In this document: positions 8,306-17,659 of the stretch, piece after piece
Position numbering within the stretch: position 1 is the first letter of the stretch
How the letters are laid out: the number at the start of each line of letters is the position of its first letter
Assembly: GCF_036946125.1 (NCBI RefSeq)
Contig: NZ_JAQIJT010000002.1
Span: forward strand, 589,001-653,000
Direction of reading: 5' to 3'
Source: Sphingomonas adhaesiva
GTDB taxonomy: Bacteria; Pseudomonadota; Alphaproteobacteria; Sphingomonadales; Sphingomonadaceae
DNA length: 64,000 nt
Translations under genes and position numbers: made by a program
The notes under the pieces: model-generated
The model's input: the letters and a program-made list of their open reading frames with translations, nothing else
What the model was told of the DNA's origin: nothing
The model's database searches: none

Positions 8306-9909
8306 CCTTCACGCAATTCGGCTGGCCGGCGGCACTCGCCGGGGCGGTCGCGCTGGCGGGGCTGCTGTATTGGCTCCAGCGACTGCGCGCGCGCCGGCGG
8401 GTCGTCGCGCTGCCGACCGCGATGCTGTGGATGCAGGCGGCGCGGGCGGCGCCGGTGCGCGTGCTGGGCGGGCGGTTCCGCTACTGGCTGGCCTATCTGC
8501 TGACGCTCGCGATCGCCTTGCTGCTGTGGTTCGCCGCGGCGCATCCGCAGGTCGCGGCGACCGAGGGCGGTTTCAGGCGCTTCTACCTCGACAGTTCCGC
8601 CGTCCTGAGCGGCGGCGACGACCTGGCCCGGGCCAAGCGCGCGCTGCTCGCGGACGTTCGCGCGACGCCCGCTGCCCGACGCGAGGTGTTTTCGGCCGAG
8701 GGGCGGCTGCTCGCGCCCGGGGAGAGTGCGTCGCTGCTGTCGGGCCGGCTCGACCGGGTGACGGCGGCGGCGCGGCCGTCGACCTTTGCGGACTGGCAGG
8801 CACGCCACCGCGACGGGATCGAAACCCGTTATTACGGCGCATGGGCTGCGGCGCGCGATGTGCCCGGCCGCACCGCGCTCAGCTACGGCTATCTGGCCGA
8901 TCCGGTGCCGGGCAACCGCGGGATCGTCGCGCTGGGCGTGTCGCCCGCTGCCTCGGGGGCGTGGCGCGATGCCGACGTGCTGGTGACGCTGGCGGCTGCC
9001 GGCGCCGCGCGCGCGACCGCCGCCGATCTGCGCTGGACGCTGGACGGCGCCGCGTTCGCGCCCGGCGAGGTGACCGCGCTCGGCGGGGGGCGATATGTGC
9101 TGCGCGATGTCGCTGCGACCGGGGCGGTGCTGCGCGCTACGCTCGATAGCGGCGACGGCTTCCCCGCCGACGACGTCGCCGCCGTCCGCCTGCCCGATCG
9201 CCGGCCGCTGCGCGTCGCGCTGCTGGCGGGCACCCCTGGCGCGGTGCGTGCGGCGGTGCAGGCGAACGATTCCTTCGCCGTGGTGCCGGTGACCCGGGCG
9301 CAGGTCGTCGTGGGCAATGCGCAGGCGGTCGGCGGCAGCGAGCGGCCGGCGCTGATCCTGACGCCCGCCGGTGCCGACGCGACATTCGTCTTCGCCGGCC
9401 CCGGCGAGGCGGAGAACGGCGATCTCGCCGACCGGCTCGACGAGCTGGGTCTGGCGCAGGTCGATGCCGGTGCGCTGGCGACGGCGCTCGACCGGCCGAT
9501 CGGCGTCGACGTGCGCGATGCGCCACGCCGGTCGATTGCGGTCTGGGGGGCGCTCTTCGACCCCGCCGCGCCCTTTGCGCGCGGGGCGGCGATGCCCGCC
9601 TTCGTCGCGCAGGGGCTGCACTGGCTGGGGAGAAGCGATGGCTGGCGCCCTTATGCCAAGGCGGGCGCGCCGCTGCCCGACCAGTCCGCGCTCTATGGCC
9701 TGGCGGGGGCGCCACGCACCGACGATACGCCGACATCGCTCATCGATCGGGCGACCACGCGCGCGGTCGCCGATGCCGGAGCGCAACCGGCGGTGACGGG
9801 CGTCGCCGGACGGTTGCCGCCCGACCTTCCGTTCCTGCTGCTGCTGGTCGCCGCCGGACTGCTGCTCGGCGCCGAATGGTGGCTGTTCCACGGTGGCCGG
9901 ATGCCGTGA
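8302..9909 (+). CDS. BatA-like membrane protein
   Basis: 535 residues from a GTG that overlaps the DUF58 stop. The N-terminus has two hydrophobic helices separated by a basic loop, in the arrangement of BatA (aerotolerance) N-terminal domains: helix, R-L-R-A-R-R-R, L-P-T-A-M-L-W, then a second helix (YWLAYLLTLAIALLLWF). A long extracytoplasmic region follows and the chain ends with a third helix (LPFLLLLVAAGLLLGAEWWL). No intact MIDAS motif is visible. It belongs to the MoxR/DUF58/BatA gene set; the exact role is unknown. Confidence 0.8.
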   Translation: MTFTQFGWPAALAGAVALAGLLYWLQRLRARRRVVALPTAMLWMQAARAAPVRVLGGRFRYWLAYLLTLAIALLLWFAAAHPQVAATEGGFRRFYLDSSAVLSGGDDLARAKRALLADVRATPAARREVFSAEGRLLAPGESASLLSGRLDRVTAAARPSTFADWQARHRDGIETRYYGAWAAARDVPGRTALSYGYLADPVPGNRGIVALGVSPAASGAWRDADVLVTLAAAGAARATAADLRWTLDGAAFAPGEVTALGGGRYVLRDVAATGAVLRATLDSGDGFPADDVAAVRLPDRRPLRVALLAGTPGAVRAAVQANDSFAVVPVTRAQVVVGNAQAVGGSERPALILTPAGADATFVFAGPGEAENGDLADRLDELGLAQVDAGALATALDRPIGVDVRDAPRRSIAVWGALFDPAAPFARGAAMPAFVAQGLHWLGRSDGWRPYAKAGAPLPDQSALYGLAGAPRTDDTPTSLIDRATTRAVADAGAQPAVTGVAGRLPPDLPFLLLLVAAGLLLGAEWWLFHGGRMP

Positions 9910-9919
9910 GCGACACGCC

Positions 9920-12379
9920 GTGACCCTGACCTTCCTCTATCCCCAGGCGGGCTGGCTGGCGTTGTTGCTGCCATTGCTGTGGTGGCCGCGCGCGGCGCGG
10001 CGGCGCCGGCGGCAGCTCGCGCTGCGCGTCGCAGTCTTCGCCTGCCTGATCCTCGCCGCGATGCAGCCGAGCGTCGTGCGGCGCGCGGGGGGCGGGGTCG
10101 CCGTCTTCGTGCTCGACCAGCGGCCGGTGCTCGGCGCGGAGGGACAGGCGGCGGCGCGCCGGGCGCTCGAGCGGGTACGCGCGACCGTGCCGGGCGATGC
10201 GCGGCAGGTGCTGGTGCAGCTGGGCGGCGCGACCGTGGCGGACGGCTTCGCGGCGCGGCAGGTCGTGACCGACGGCTCCCTCACGACCGCGCTCGATGCC
10301 GCGCGCGACGCGATCCCGATCGGCACCGGCGGCAGTGTGACGCTGATCGGCGATGCGCGGTCGACCGACCGGCATTGGAACGACGACATCGCGGCGCTGG
10401 TGGGTCGCGGCATTCCGGTCAACACGATCGCGCTGTCGGGCGCGACGCCGCGTGCCTTCATCGGCGCGGTGCGCGTGTCCAGTCCCCGCGTCGGCGAAGC
10501 CGTCCAGGTCGAGGTGACGGTCGAAGGGGACGGGGGCACGCACCGCCTCAGCGTGTCGGGCGACGGGCGGACGCTGGCGACCAGCGCCCCGTTCCGGGCC
10601 GATGGCGCGACCCGCGTCGCGCTCGCGGTTCCGGCGACGCGCGCCGGATTCCTGCCGCTACGCGTCACGCTCGACGGGCGCGGCGGCATCGACACGGTCG
10701 CGGCGATCCAGGATCCGCTGCGGCTGCTCTACCTCGGCGGGCGGCAGGCGGGTGCGGCACCGCGGTTGCGGGCGCTGCTCGGGCCGGGCTTCGCGGTCGA
10801 CGCGCGCGCGCCGGCCGACCTCGCGACACGCATCGATCCGGCGTGGTGGCCGCTCGTGCTGCTCGACGATGCGCCGGCAGCCGTCTTTCCCGCCACGGCG
10901 CAGCGCCGCCTGACCGGCGCGGTGGCGCGTGACGGCACCGGGCTGGTGGCGGCGGGCGGATTGTCGGCGTTCGGGCCGGGCGGCTATGCCGCGACCCCGC
11001 TCGGCGCGGCGCTGCCGGTCGCCCCGCGCGGCGAGGAGAAGCAGATCCGCCCCAGTGTGGCGCTGGCGATCGTGATCGATTCCTCGGGATCGATGCAGGG
11101 CGACCGGATGGAGCTGGCCAAGCAGGTCGCGCGCCAGACCGTGCGCAAGCTGACCGCCAACGACTGGGTCGGCGTCGTCGAATTCTATGGCGCGCGGCAA
11201 TGGTCGGTGCCGATCCATCACGCGACCGACATCCCCGATGTCGAACGCGCGATCGGCCGGATGCAGGCGCAGGGCGCGAGCGTGCTGTTCCCGGCGTTGC
11301 AGGAGGCGCTGTACGGACTGAAGGACGTCGATGCCCGCTACAAGCACATCCTCGTCATCTCCGACGGCGGGGTGGTCGAGGACCGCTATCAGCAATTGAT
11401 CCGCCATATCGCCGAGAACCGCATCAACGTCTCCACCGTCGCGGTCGGCGGGCAGGTCGACGACGAGAAGAGCATGGCGGACTGGGCGCGGATCGGGCGC
11501 GGACGCTTCTATTCGGTGCCGGACGAATTCAGCCTGGTCGAGCTCGATTTCCGACAGCCCGAAACCAGGCCCGAGCCCGGCTATCGCAGCGCGCCCGCGC
11601 CGGTGCGGGCGGCGGAATCGCGCTGGTGGGACGGGCTGCGGATGACCGCGCTGCCGCCCGTATCGGGCTATGCGCGGACGACCGCGCGGCCCGAGGCGGA
11701 GACGCTGCTGCGCACCGATGCGGGCGATCCGCTGCTGTCGACATGGCCGGTCGGCGCGGGGCGGGTCACCGCGCTGACGACCGAACCGCTGGGCGCGGGA
11801 ACGGCGTCCTGGCGCGACTGGCCGGACTATGGCCGCTGGCTGGCCCGGGTGCTGAGCCTGACCGCCCGCGCGCGTCCGGACCTGGCGGTCACGCTCGACC
11901 GCCGCTTCGATCGCCTGCACATCTCGGTGCAGCGGCTGGGGCGTACAACGGATGGCGGGGCGGTCCCCGCGATCACGCTGGTCGACGGTGCCGGACGGCC
12001 GATGCGCCGGATCGACGCGATCGAGGAGCGCGCGCCCGGCCTGTTCGTCGCGGACCTGACGCTGCCGAATGCGGCGACCGCGCGTGTCGAGGTCCGCGAC
12101 GGGGACCGGACCGCGCGCGCCGCCGATCCGGCCGCGTCCGACGTCCGGCCGCAGGCGGCGATGCCGCGCGCGTTCGCGCTGCCGCTCGCGCAGGTGTCGG
12201 CACGCTCCGGCGGCTGGCACCGCGACGACGCATCCGCCGCACCGGGCGCGATCCAGGCAGCGAGCGGCTGGCGCGCGAGCGATGCATGGCCGTGGCTCGC
12301 GCTGCTGGCGCTCGGCCTCTATCTCTTCGAACTCGGCTATCGCCGCTGGCCGAGCCGTCGATCCGCAGGACTGCCATGA
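9920..12379 (+). CDS. VWA-domain membrane protein with BatA-like N-terminus
   Basis: 819 residues from GTG 9920; an ATG at 9893 is in frame but lies inside the previous gene. Two N-terminal helices (QAGWLALLLPLLWW; ALRVAVFACLILAA) resemble BatA, and a C-terminal helix (WPWLALLALGLYLFELGY) closes the chain. The middle has a von Willebrand A domain with an intact MIDAS D-S-S-G-S (D387), a matching Thr in the following R-K-L-T-A-N-D-W segment and V-I-S-D-G-G. The C-terminal region resembles glutamine-amidotransferase-like proteins of this type. VWA proteins serve as substrate adaptors for MoxR ATPases. It overlaps the TPR gene by 4 bp. Confidence 0.88.
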   Translation: MTLTFLYPQAGWLALLLPLLWWPRAARRRRRQLALRVAVFACLILAAMQPSVVRRAGGGVAVFVLDQRPVLGAEGQAAARRALERVRATVPGDARQVLVQLGGATVADGFAARQVVTDGSLTTALDAARDAIPIGTGGSVTLIGDARSTDRHWNDDIAALVGRGIPVNTIALSGATPRAFIGAVRVSSPRVGEAVQVEVTVEGDGGTHRLSVSGDGRTLATSAPFRADGATRVALAVPATRAGFLPLRVTLDGRGGIDTVAAIQDPLRLLYLGGRQAGAAPRLRALLGPGFAVDARAPADLATRIDPAWWPLVLLDDAPAAVFPATAQRRLTGAVARDGTGLVAAGGLSAFGPGGYAATPLGAALPVAPRGEEKQIRPSVALAIVIDSSGSMQGDRMELAKQVARQTVRKLTANDWVGVVEFYGARQWSVPIHHATDIPDVERAIGRMQAQGASVLFPALQEALYGLKDVDARYKHILVISDGGVVEDRYQQLIRHIAENRINVSTVAVGGQVDDEKSMADWARIGRGRFYSVPDEFSLVELDFRQPETRPEPGYRSAPAPVRAAESRWWDGLRMTALPPVSGYARTTARPEAETLLRTDAGDPLLSTWPVGAGRVTALTTEPLGAGTASWRDWPDYGRWLARVLSLTARARPDLAVTLDRRFDRLHISVQRLGRTTDGGAVPAITLVDGAGRPMRRIDAIEERAPGLFVADLTLPNAATARVEVRDGDRTARAADPAASDVRPQAAMPRAFALPLAQVSARSGGWHRDDASAAPGAIQAASGWRASDAWPWLALLALGLYLFELGYRRWPSRRSAGLP

Positions 12380-15300
12380 ATCGCCTCCCCCGTCTTCGTC
12401 GCCGTCGTGCGCTGCTGCTGGCGCTCTGCTGCTCGTCGGGCCTTGCCGCGCCCGTCGCCGCCGGTGCGCAGGTCGCGGCGCAGGCGACGCTGCCGGTCGC
12501 GGCGCTGAGCGAGGCCGAGCGACTGGACGCCGCCGGTCGCCTGACCGAGTCGCTGCAGCTCTATCGTCGCGCACTCGACGAAGCGCGCGATCCCGCCCTT
12601 CGGCGCCGGATCGCGGTGCGGATCGCGATCGCCCAGGCGATCCTGCGCCCTGACAGCCTCGCAACCTTCGCCGCCGACGCGTCGGCTGCCGACAAGCGCC
12701 ATCTCGCCGATGTGCTGGCGTTGCTCGGCCGCCCCGGCGCGGCGTTCGCGCTGGCGGGACCGGGGGGCGGGATCGTCGACCGGCTGGCGCGCGCGCAATG
12801 GGCGCTCGCCGCCGGCGACGCGGCCGAGGCGCGGGGCGCGGCCGAACAGGCATTCGCGGCGGCCGCGACCGCGGACGACAAGCGCTATGCGCTGGCGCTG
12901 CTGGTCGAGGCGTACCGGGCGGGCGGCGCGCTCGCCGACATCCTCCCCTTCCTCGACGCGCGCGCTGAGGACGAGGCGGTGGCCGCGGCGCGCGTCGATG
13001 TCCTGCTCGAACTGGGGCGCACGCAGCCGGCGATCGCGGCGATCGAGCGATCGAGCCGTCCCGACATCCGCCGCCGCCTGACCGGCGTGCTCGACCTTGC
13101 CGGCGACGCGGCGGCGAGCGCGGCCGAATACCGCCGCCTGATCGCCGCCGACCCGCACCAGCCCGACCTCTATGCCCGGCTCGCCGCGCTCTACCTTACG
13201 GAAGGGGACGAGGCTCGCGCGGTCGAGACGTTCCGGACCTTCTTCGCCGCCAACCGCGGCCGCGCGGACCTGTTGACCACAGGCGCGCAGGCGATGATCG
13301 CGATGGGCCTCCAGGATCAGGCGGTGGCGATGCTCGGCGGGGGGGCGGGCGATCCCGCCGCTGCCGCGGCGACGCACCTGTTCCTGTTCGAAACCTGGCT
13401 CGATCGCGGCGATCTCGCCAAGGCGACCGCGGAATTGCAGGCGGTCCAGCAGGGCGACACCGCCGGGCTGCTGACGCAGGAGATCGCCGACGGATACGAA
13501 CGGCTCGGGCGGCCGGCGGACGCGCTGGCGCTGCTGCGCCGGCGGGAGGCGAGCGGTCGTCCGCTCGGCTACGACGCCCGCGTTCGCATCGCCGAGCTCG
13601 CCGAGGCGACCGGCGACACCGCCGATGCGCTGGCCCGCTGGCGCGCCTTGTGGGCGGAAACCACGCTGCCGGCGCGGCGCAGCTACCTCGAACGCCAGAT
13701 CGTCGCGCTCGCCAGGCGGACGGGGCGGATCGAGCCGCTGGCGCAGGACCTGGCGGCACGACTGGACGCGGGCACGCTGCGTCCGGGCGAGGTCGATCTG
13801 CTGGTCGCGCTGCGGCTGGGGCAGGACCGGCCGGAGGACGCGGCGGACGTGGTCCGCCGCTACGCCGCACGCAGCGGTGACGGCGAGCGCGTGGTGCTGG
13901 GCCGGCTGGCGCAGCTTTACGGGCGGATCCGCGACTATGGCCGGCTGGAGGCGACGCTCCGCCGCCTGATCGCGGTCGATCCGGCCAACCGCGACGGCAA
14001 TGTCCGGCAGCTGATCCTGACGGTGCTGCGGCATGACGATACGACGATGTCGCCGGCGCAGCGGCAGGCCGAACTCGACGGGCTGATGGCGCAGCTGTCC
14101 GATACCGGCGGGGCGGGGACGGCGGCGTTCAAGGCGACCGTCTATGCGCAGGCCAGCCTCGATGCGCAGGCGCTGGCGGCGCTGCGCGCCGCGCAGGCGG
14201 CACGGCCCGACGATCCCGACGCGCTGTCGCGCCTCGCCGCCGAGCTGAAGCGCCAGCGCCGTCTGGCCGAAGCGGTCGCGCTGGTTCGCGACGCCGCCGA
14301 TCGGGCGACGACGGTGACCGCCTTCGCCGGCGCGATCGATACGGCGATCGACGTCGTGTCCGGCGTCCCCGCCGACGAACCGGGGGCGCAGGGCGTGCTC
14401 GGCTGGGCCGAGCGCCGCGTGCTGGAACGGATCGCCACCGACGGGGCCGATGCCCGCATGCTGGGGCTGCTCGCCGATATCGCCGCGGCCGATGCCGATT
14501 ACGACCTGCAACTGCGCGCGGTCGAGGCGCGGGTGCCCGGCGCCGGGGAACAGCGCGCCTATGTGCTGCGCGAACTCGTCACGCTCGCGGGCGGCGGCGC
14601 GACCGATGGCGGCGGCCCCGCGATCATCGGCGATGCCCGGCGCAAGCTCGTCTACGCCCGCCGGCTGCTCGCGCTCGGCAAGTCGTTTCCGCCCGATCTC
14701 TATGCGGATCTGGCGACGACCTTCCTTGCGCAGGGTGACGAGGCGGCGGCCGAGCAGGCCTTCGCGATGATGAGCGGCCTTGGCGGGCTGGTGAACGTCG
14801 ATGCGGCGAAGGGCGATGCCTATGCCGCCGCCGGACGCCCGGCGCAGGCGCTGACGAACTTCGCCCGGGCGCTGCTGGTGGATCAGGCGAACCTCGACCT
14901 GCTGGCGCGGACCGCGATACTGTACGAGCGCGCCGGCACCCCGGCACCTGCGTCGCGCCTGTACTGGCGCGGCCTGCGCACGCTGATCGCGCGCCAGCCA
15001 GTAACGCCGGTGGCGGCGCGGGACGAACGCGGGCTCGACGTCCGGCGCTATTATCCGACGCTGGTCGAGGGGCTGCTGCTGAGCTGGCCTGAGGATGATG
15101 CCGCCGCCGCCGCCGCGATGCGCGCGGAGCTCGCGCGGCGTTTCGCGGCCCAGGTCGCGACGCTCGACCCCGCCCGACCGGGTGCGCTCGCCGACCATCC
15201 GCGCCTCGCGCTCGTCGTCGATCTGGGGCACCGGGTCGTCGATGCGCGCCGCGGCGATGCGGCGATCGCCGGGTGGGACGCGACGCTCGACCGCCTGTTC

Positions 15301-17649
15301 GCGGGCGACTCCGACTACGCCCGCGCCGCATCGCTGCGTCGCCACCTGACCGGAACGGGGGCGGATGCGGTGCCCGCCGGGGCGGGCTGGCCGATCGCGG
15401 CCCTCGGGGTACAGGCGGCGGACCTCGACAACGGCGAGCTCGAACTCGTGCTGGCGATGGCCCGGTCCGACATGGCCGGCGTGCGGACGCTGCTGGCCAA
15501 GGCGCTGGCGGAGGAGGAGGCGTCGCGCGCCGGCGCGGCGCGTGAGGCGGCCGGACCCTATCGCCAGTCGAGCTATCTGCGGCTGGTGGCCGACGCGATG
15601 GACCGGCTGGAACCCGAGCAGGTCCGCGATCTGGTGGTCGCGCCGCTGCGGGCGTCGGCGGCGCGCGAGGGAATCCTGTTCGACCTGTTCCGCGCCGACG
15701 CCGACCGCTATGCCCGTCTTCAGACGATCGCGGGCGCGCCGCTGCTCGCCCCGGATGAGTTGGTGCGGCTGACGATCGAGCAGGGCAGCCGTCCGCTGGC
15801 GATCAGCCTGCGCGTGTCGCGGCGCACCGCCGGCGGCGGAGCCGACTGGCTCGACCAGTTCTCCGTCGACCAGCTCCTGTCGCTCTACGACGGTCTGGCC
15901 ACGCGCCTCGCGCGCGGCGACGGCGATTCGATGCTGAGCGACCTCGCGCTGGCCGCGGTCCTGCGCCGGCCGCTGGCATCCGCCGAGCAGCAGCGCCTGT
16001 CGGCGATCCTCGACCGCGACATCGCCGTGGTACGCGATCCGAAGGCGCGCAGCGGTGCGCCGCTCGCCGCGCGGCTGCTGCGCTTCTACGCGCAGCCCGG
16101 CAATCGCGATCTGCTGATCCGCGCCGCCCGCGCGGTCGCCGGCCGCTATCCCGACAGCGCGGCGCTGCCGGTCGTGCTCGAACGCTGGTATGCCGACGAC
16201 AAGCCGCAGGCGCTGGTCGCGCTGGCGCAGCTGGGCGAGGCGCTGACGGCGAACGGCCAGTCGACGCGGTGGATCGGCACCGCGATCGACCGTCACTTCG
16301 CGGACGTGGAGCGCGACCGGATCGCGGCATTCCTGGCCGATCCGCATCCCGATCCGCGGACGGCGGCGACGCTGTACCAGCGGTTCGCGATCGATGATCT
16401 CGACGCGCCGGCCGACCGGCGGCTGGCGCTGACCCGCAAGATGGTGGCGCTCGATCCCGCCGACCCGGTCTATCGCAATCGCCTGCTGGTCCAATATGCG
16501 CAGATGCAGGACTGGGCCGCACTGGCGCCGGTCCTGCGCGATTATGTCGCGACCCATCGCGACGATCGCGATGCGGCGACGATGCTGGCCATCGTCTATC
16601 GCCTGCTCGATCGCCCCGATGAATCGGCCGCGACCGCCACTGCGGCCGGGGGCGACCCCGACGATGCCGAGACGCTGATCCGCCTGCTCAACCGCGCCAG
16701 CGCCGCCGGGGCGCGCGGGGGGGCGAGCATCGCGGGACTGTTCGCTCCGATCTACGACGCCTATCGCCGGCGCGATGCGCGGCGTCCGGCGATCGTCGCG
16801 GTCGAGGCGCGGCGCGGCAGGGCGGGCGGTGTGGCCGAGAATGCGGCGGGCACGGCATTGGGGCCGCTGCTGCCGGCGGCTGCCCGCGATCCGAAGGCCG
16901 CCCCCCTCGTGCTGCGTGCGATGTGGCGCGAGTCCGCGCCGGTCGCGACCGAAGGCGATGCCGGTCGCGTCCGCCGCGCGCTGGTGGCGACGCTGGCGGC
17001 GGCGGTCCGCGAGCAGGGGGTGGGCGCTGCACTCATCGCCCGCCCCGACATGGCGGCGGAGCTGCAACGCTACCCCGCCGCGATGGCTCTGGACGAGCAG
17101 GCGCGGCAGACGACGCTGTACGACATCGGCGCTTACGGTCCCGCCATCGGCAGCGATGGCGCGGCGCGGCTGCGGGGGATGCTGGACGCCGTGCGTACCG
17201 GCCCCGCGGACGCGGATCTGGTGCGGCGCGTCGTCGCGCTGGCCGACCGCCGTGCCACCGCGCTGGCGCCGGACGATCTGGCGGCGCTGGGTGCCCGGCT
17301 GCGGGCGACCCCGGTCGCCTCGCCCGACGCCCGGGTGGCGATGGCGCGCGTCCACGCGCGCAGCGGCGACCTGACGACGGCGGCGGACCTGCTGACGGCG
17401 GCGATGTTCCAGATGCTCTATCCGGCGGATCCGCTCGATACGGTCGACGATCTGGCGACGGCGATGCGCGACGTCGTCGCGGCACTGTCGTTGTGGCCGG
17501 ACGCCTCGGCGCGGCGGGACCTCCACGCGCGGCTTGCGCGAATCCTCGAAACGCGGAAGCTGGGTCCGGACGGCGGGGACCTGCCGCCGCTGCCGCCGCT
17601 GGTGGGGGACGCATCGGCCGCGCGGCCGGACGGGAACACCGGGGGATGA
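12376..17649 (+). CDS. Giant periplasmic TPR-repeat protein (1757 aa)
   Basis: Starts at ATG 12376 overlapping the previous stop. A basic N-terminus and a hydrophobic run (RRRRALLLALCCSSGLA) form a signal peptide, then Ala/Leu-rich helical pairs run nearly the full length with TPR spacing, e.g. A-A-G-R-L-T-E-S-L-Q-L-Y-R-R-A-L near residue 55 and A-A-G-R-P-A-Q-A-L-T-N-F-A-R-A-L near 815-840. No catalytic motif is seen. It probably forms a superhelical scaffold in the periplasm that could collect the VWA proteins of this operon. At this length it is unusually large for a TPR partner of a Bat-type cluster. Confidence 0.85.
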   Translation: MNRLPRLRRRRALLLALCCSSGLAAPVAAGAQVAAQATLPVAALSEAERLDAAGRLTESLQLYRRALDEARDPALRRRIAVRIAIAQAILRPDSLATFAADASAADKRHLADVLALLGRPGAAFALAGPGGGIVDRLARAQWALAAGDAAEARGAAEQAFAAAATADDKRYALALLVEAYRAGGALADILPFLDARAEDEAVAAARVDVLLELGRTQPAIAAIERSSRPDIRRRLTGVLDLAGDAAASAAEYRRLIAADPHQPDLYARLAALYLTEGDEARAVETFRTFFAANRGRADLLTTGAQAMIAMGLQDQAVAMLGGGAGDPAAAAATHLFLFETWLDRGDLAKATAELQAVQQGDTAGLLTQEIADGYERLGRPADALALLRRREASGRPLGYDARVRIAELAEATGDTADALARWRALWAETTLPARRSYLERQIVALARRTGRIEPLAQDLAARLDAGTLRPGEVDLLVALRLGQDRPEDAADVVRRYAARSGDGERVVLGRLAQLYGRIRDYGRLEATLRRLIAVDPANRDGNVRQLILTVLRHDDTTMSPAQRQAELDGLMAQLSDTGGAGTAAFKATVYAQASLDAQALAALRAAQAARPDDPDALSRLAAELKRQRRLAEAVALVRDAADRATTVTAFAGAIDTAIDVVSGVPADEPGAQGVLGWAERRVLERIATDGADARMLGLLADIAAADADYDLQLRAVEARVPGAGEQRAYVLRELVTLAGGGATDGGGPAIIGDARRKLVYARRLLALGKSFPPDLYADLATTFLAQGDEAAAEQAFAMMSGLGGLVNVDAAKGDAYAAAGRPAQALTNFARALLVDQANLDLLARTAILYERAGTPAPASRLYWRGLRTLIARQPVTPVAARDERGLDVRRYYPTLVEGLLLSWPEDDAAAAAAMRAELARRFAAQVATLDPARPGALADHPRLALVVDLGHRVVDARRGDAAIAGWDATLDRLFAGDSDYARAASLRRHLTGTGADAVPAGAGWPIAALGVQAADLDNGELELVLAMARSDMAGVRTLLAKALAEEEASRAGAAREAAGPYRQSSYLRLVADAMDRLEPEQVRDLVVAPLRASAAREGILFDLFRADADRYARLQTIAGAPLLAPDELVRLTIEQGSRPLAISLRVSRRTAGGGADWLDQFSVDQLLSLYDGLATRLARGDGDSMLSDLALAAVLRRPLASAEQQRLSAILDRDIAVVRDPKARSGAPLAARLLRFYAQPGNRDLLIRAARAVAGRYPDSAALPVVLERWYADDKPQALVALAQLGEALTANGQSTRWIGTAIDRHFADVERDRIAAFLADPHPDPRTAATLYQRFAIDDLDAPADRRLALTRKMVALDPADPVYRNRLLVQYAQMQDWAALAPVLRDYVATHRDDRDAATMLAIVYRLLDRPDESAATATAAGGDPDDAETLIRLLNRASAAGARGGASIAGLFAPIYDAYRRRDARRPAIVAVEARRGRAGGVAENAAGTALGPLLPAAARDPKAAPLVLRAMWRESAPVATEGDAGRVRRALVATLAAAVREQGVGAALIARPDMAAELQRYPAAMALDEQARQTTLYDIGAYGPAIGSDGAARLRGMLDAVRTGPADADLVRRVVALADRRATALAPDDLAALGARLRATPVASPDARVAMARVHARSGDLTTAADLLTAAMFQMLYPADPLDTVDDLATAMRDVVAALSLWPDASARRDLHARLARILETRKLGPDGGDLPPLPPLVGDASAARPDGNTGG

Positions 17650-17659
17650 GGTGAGCGGG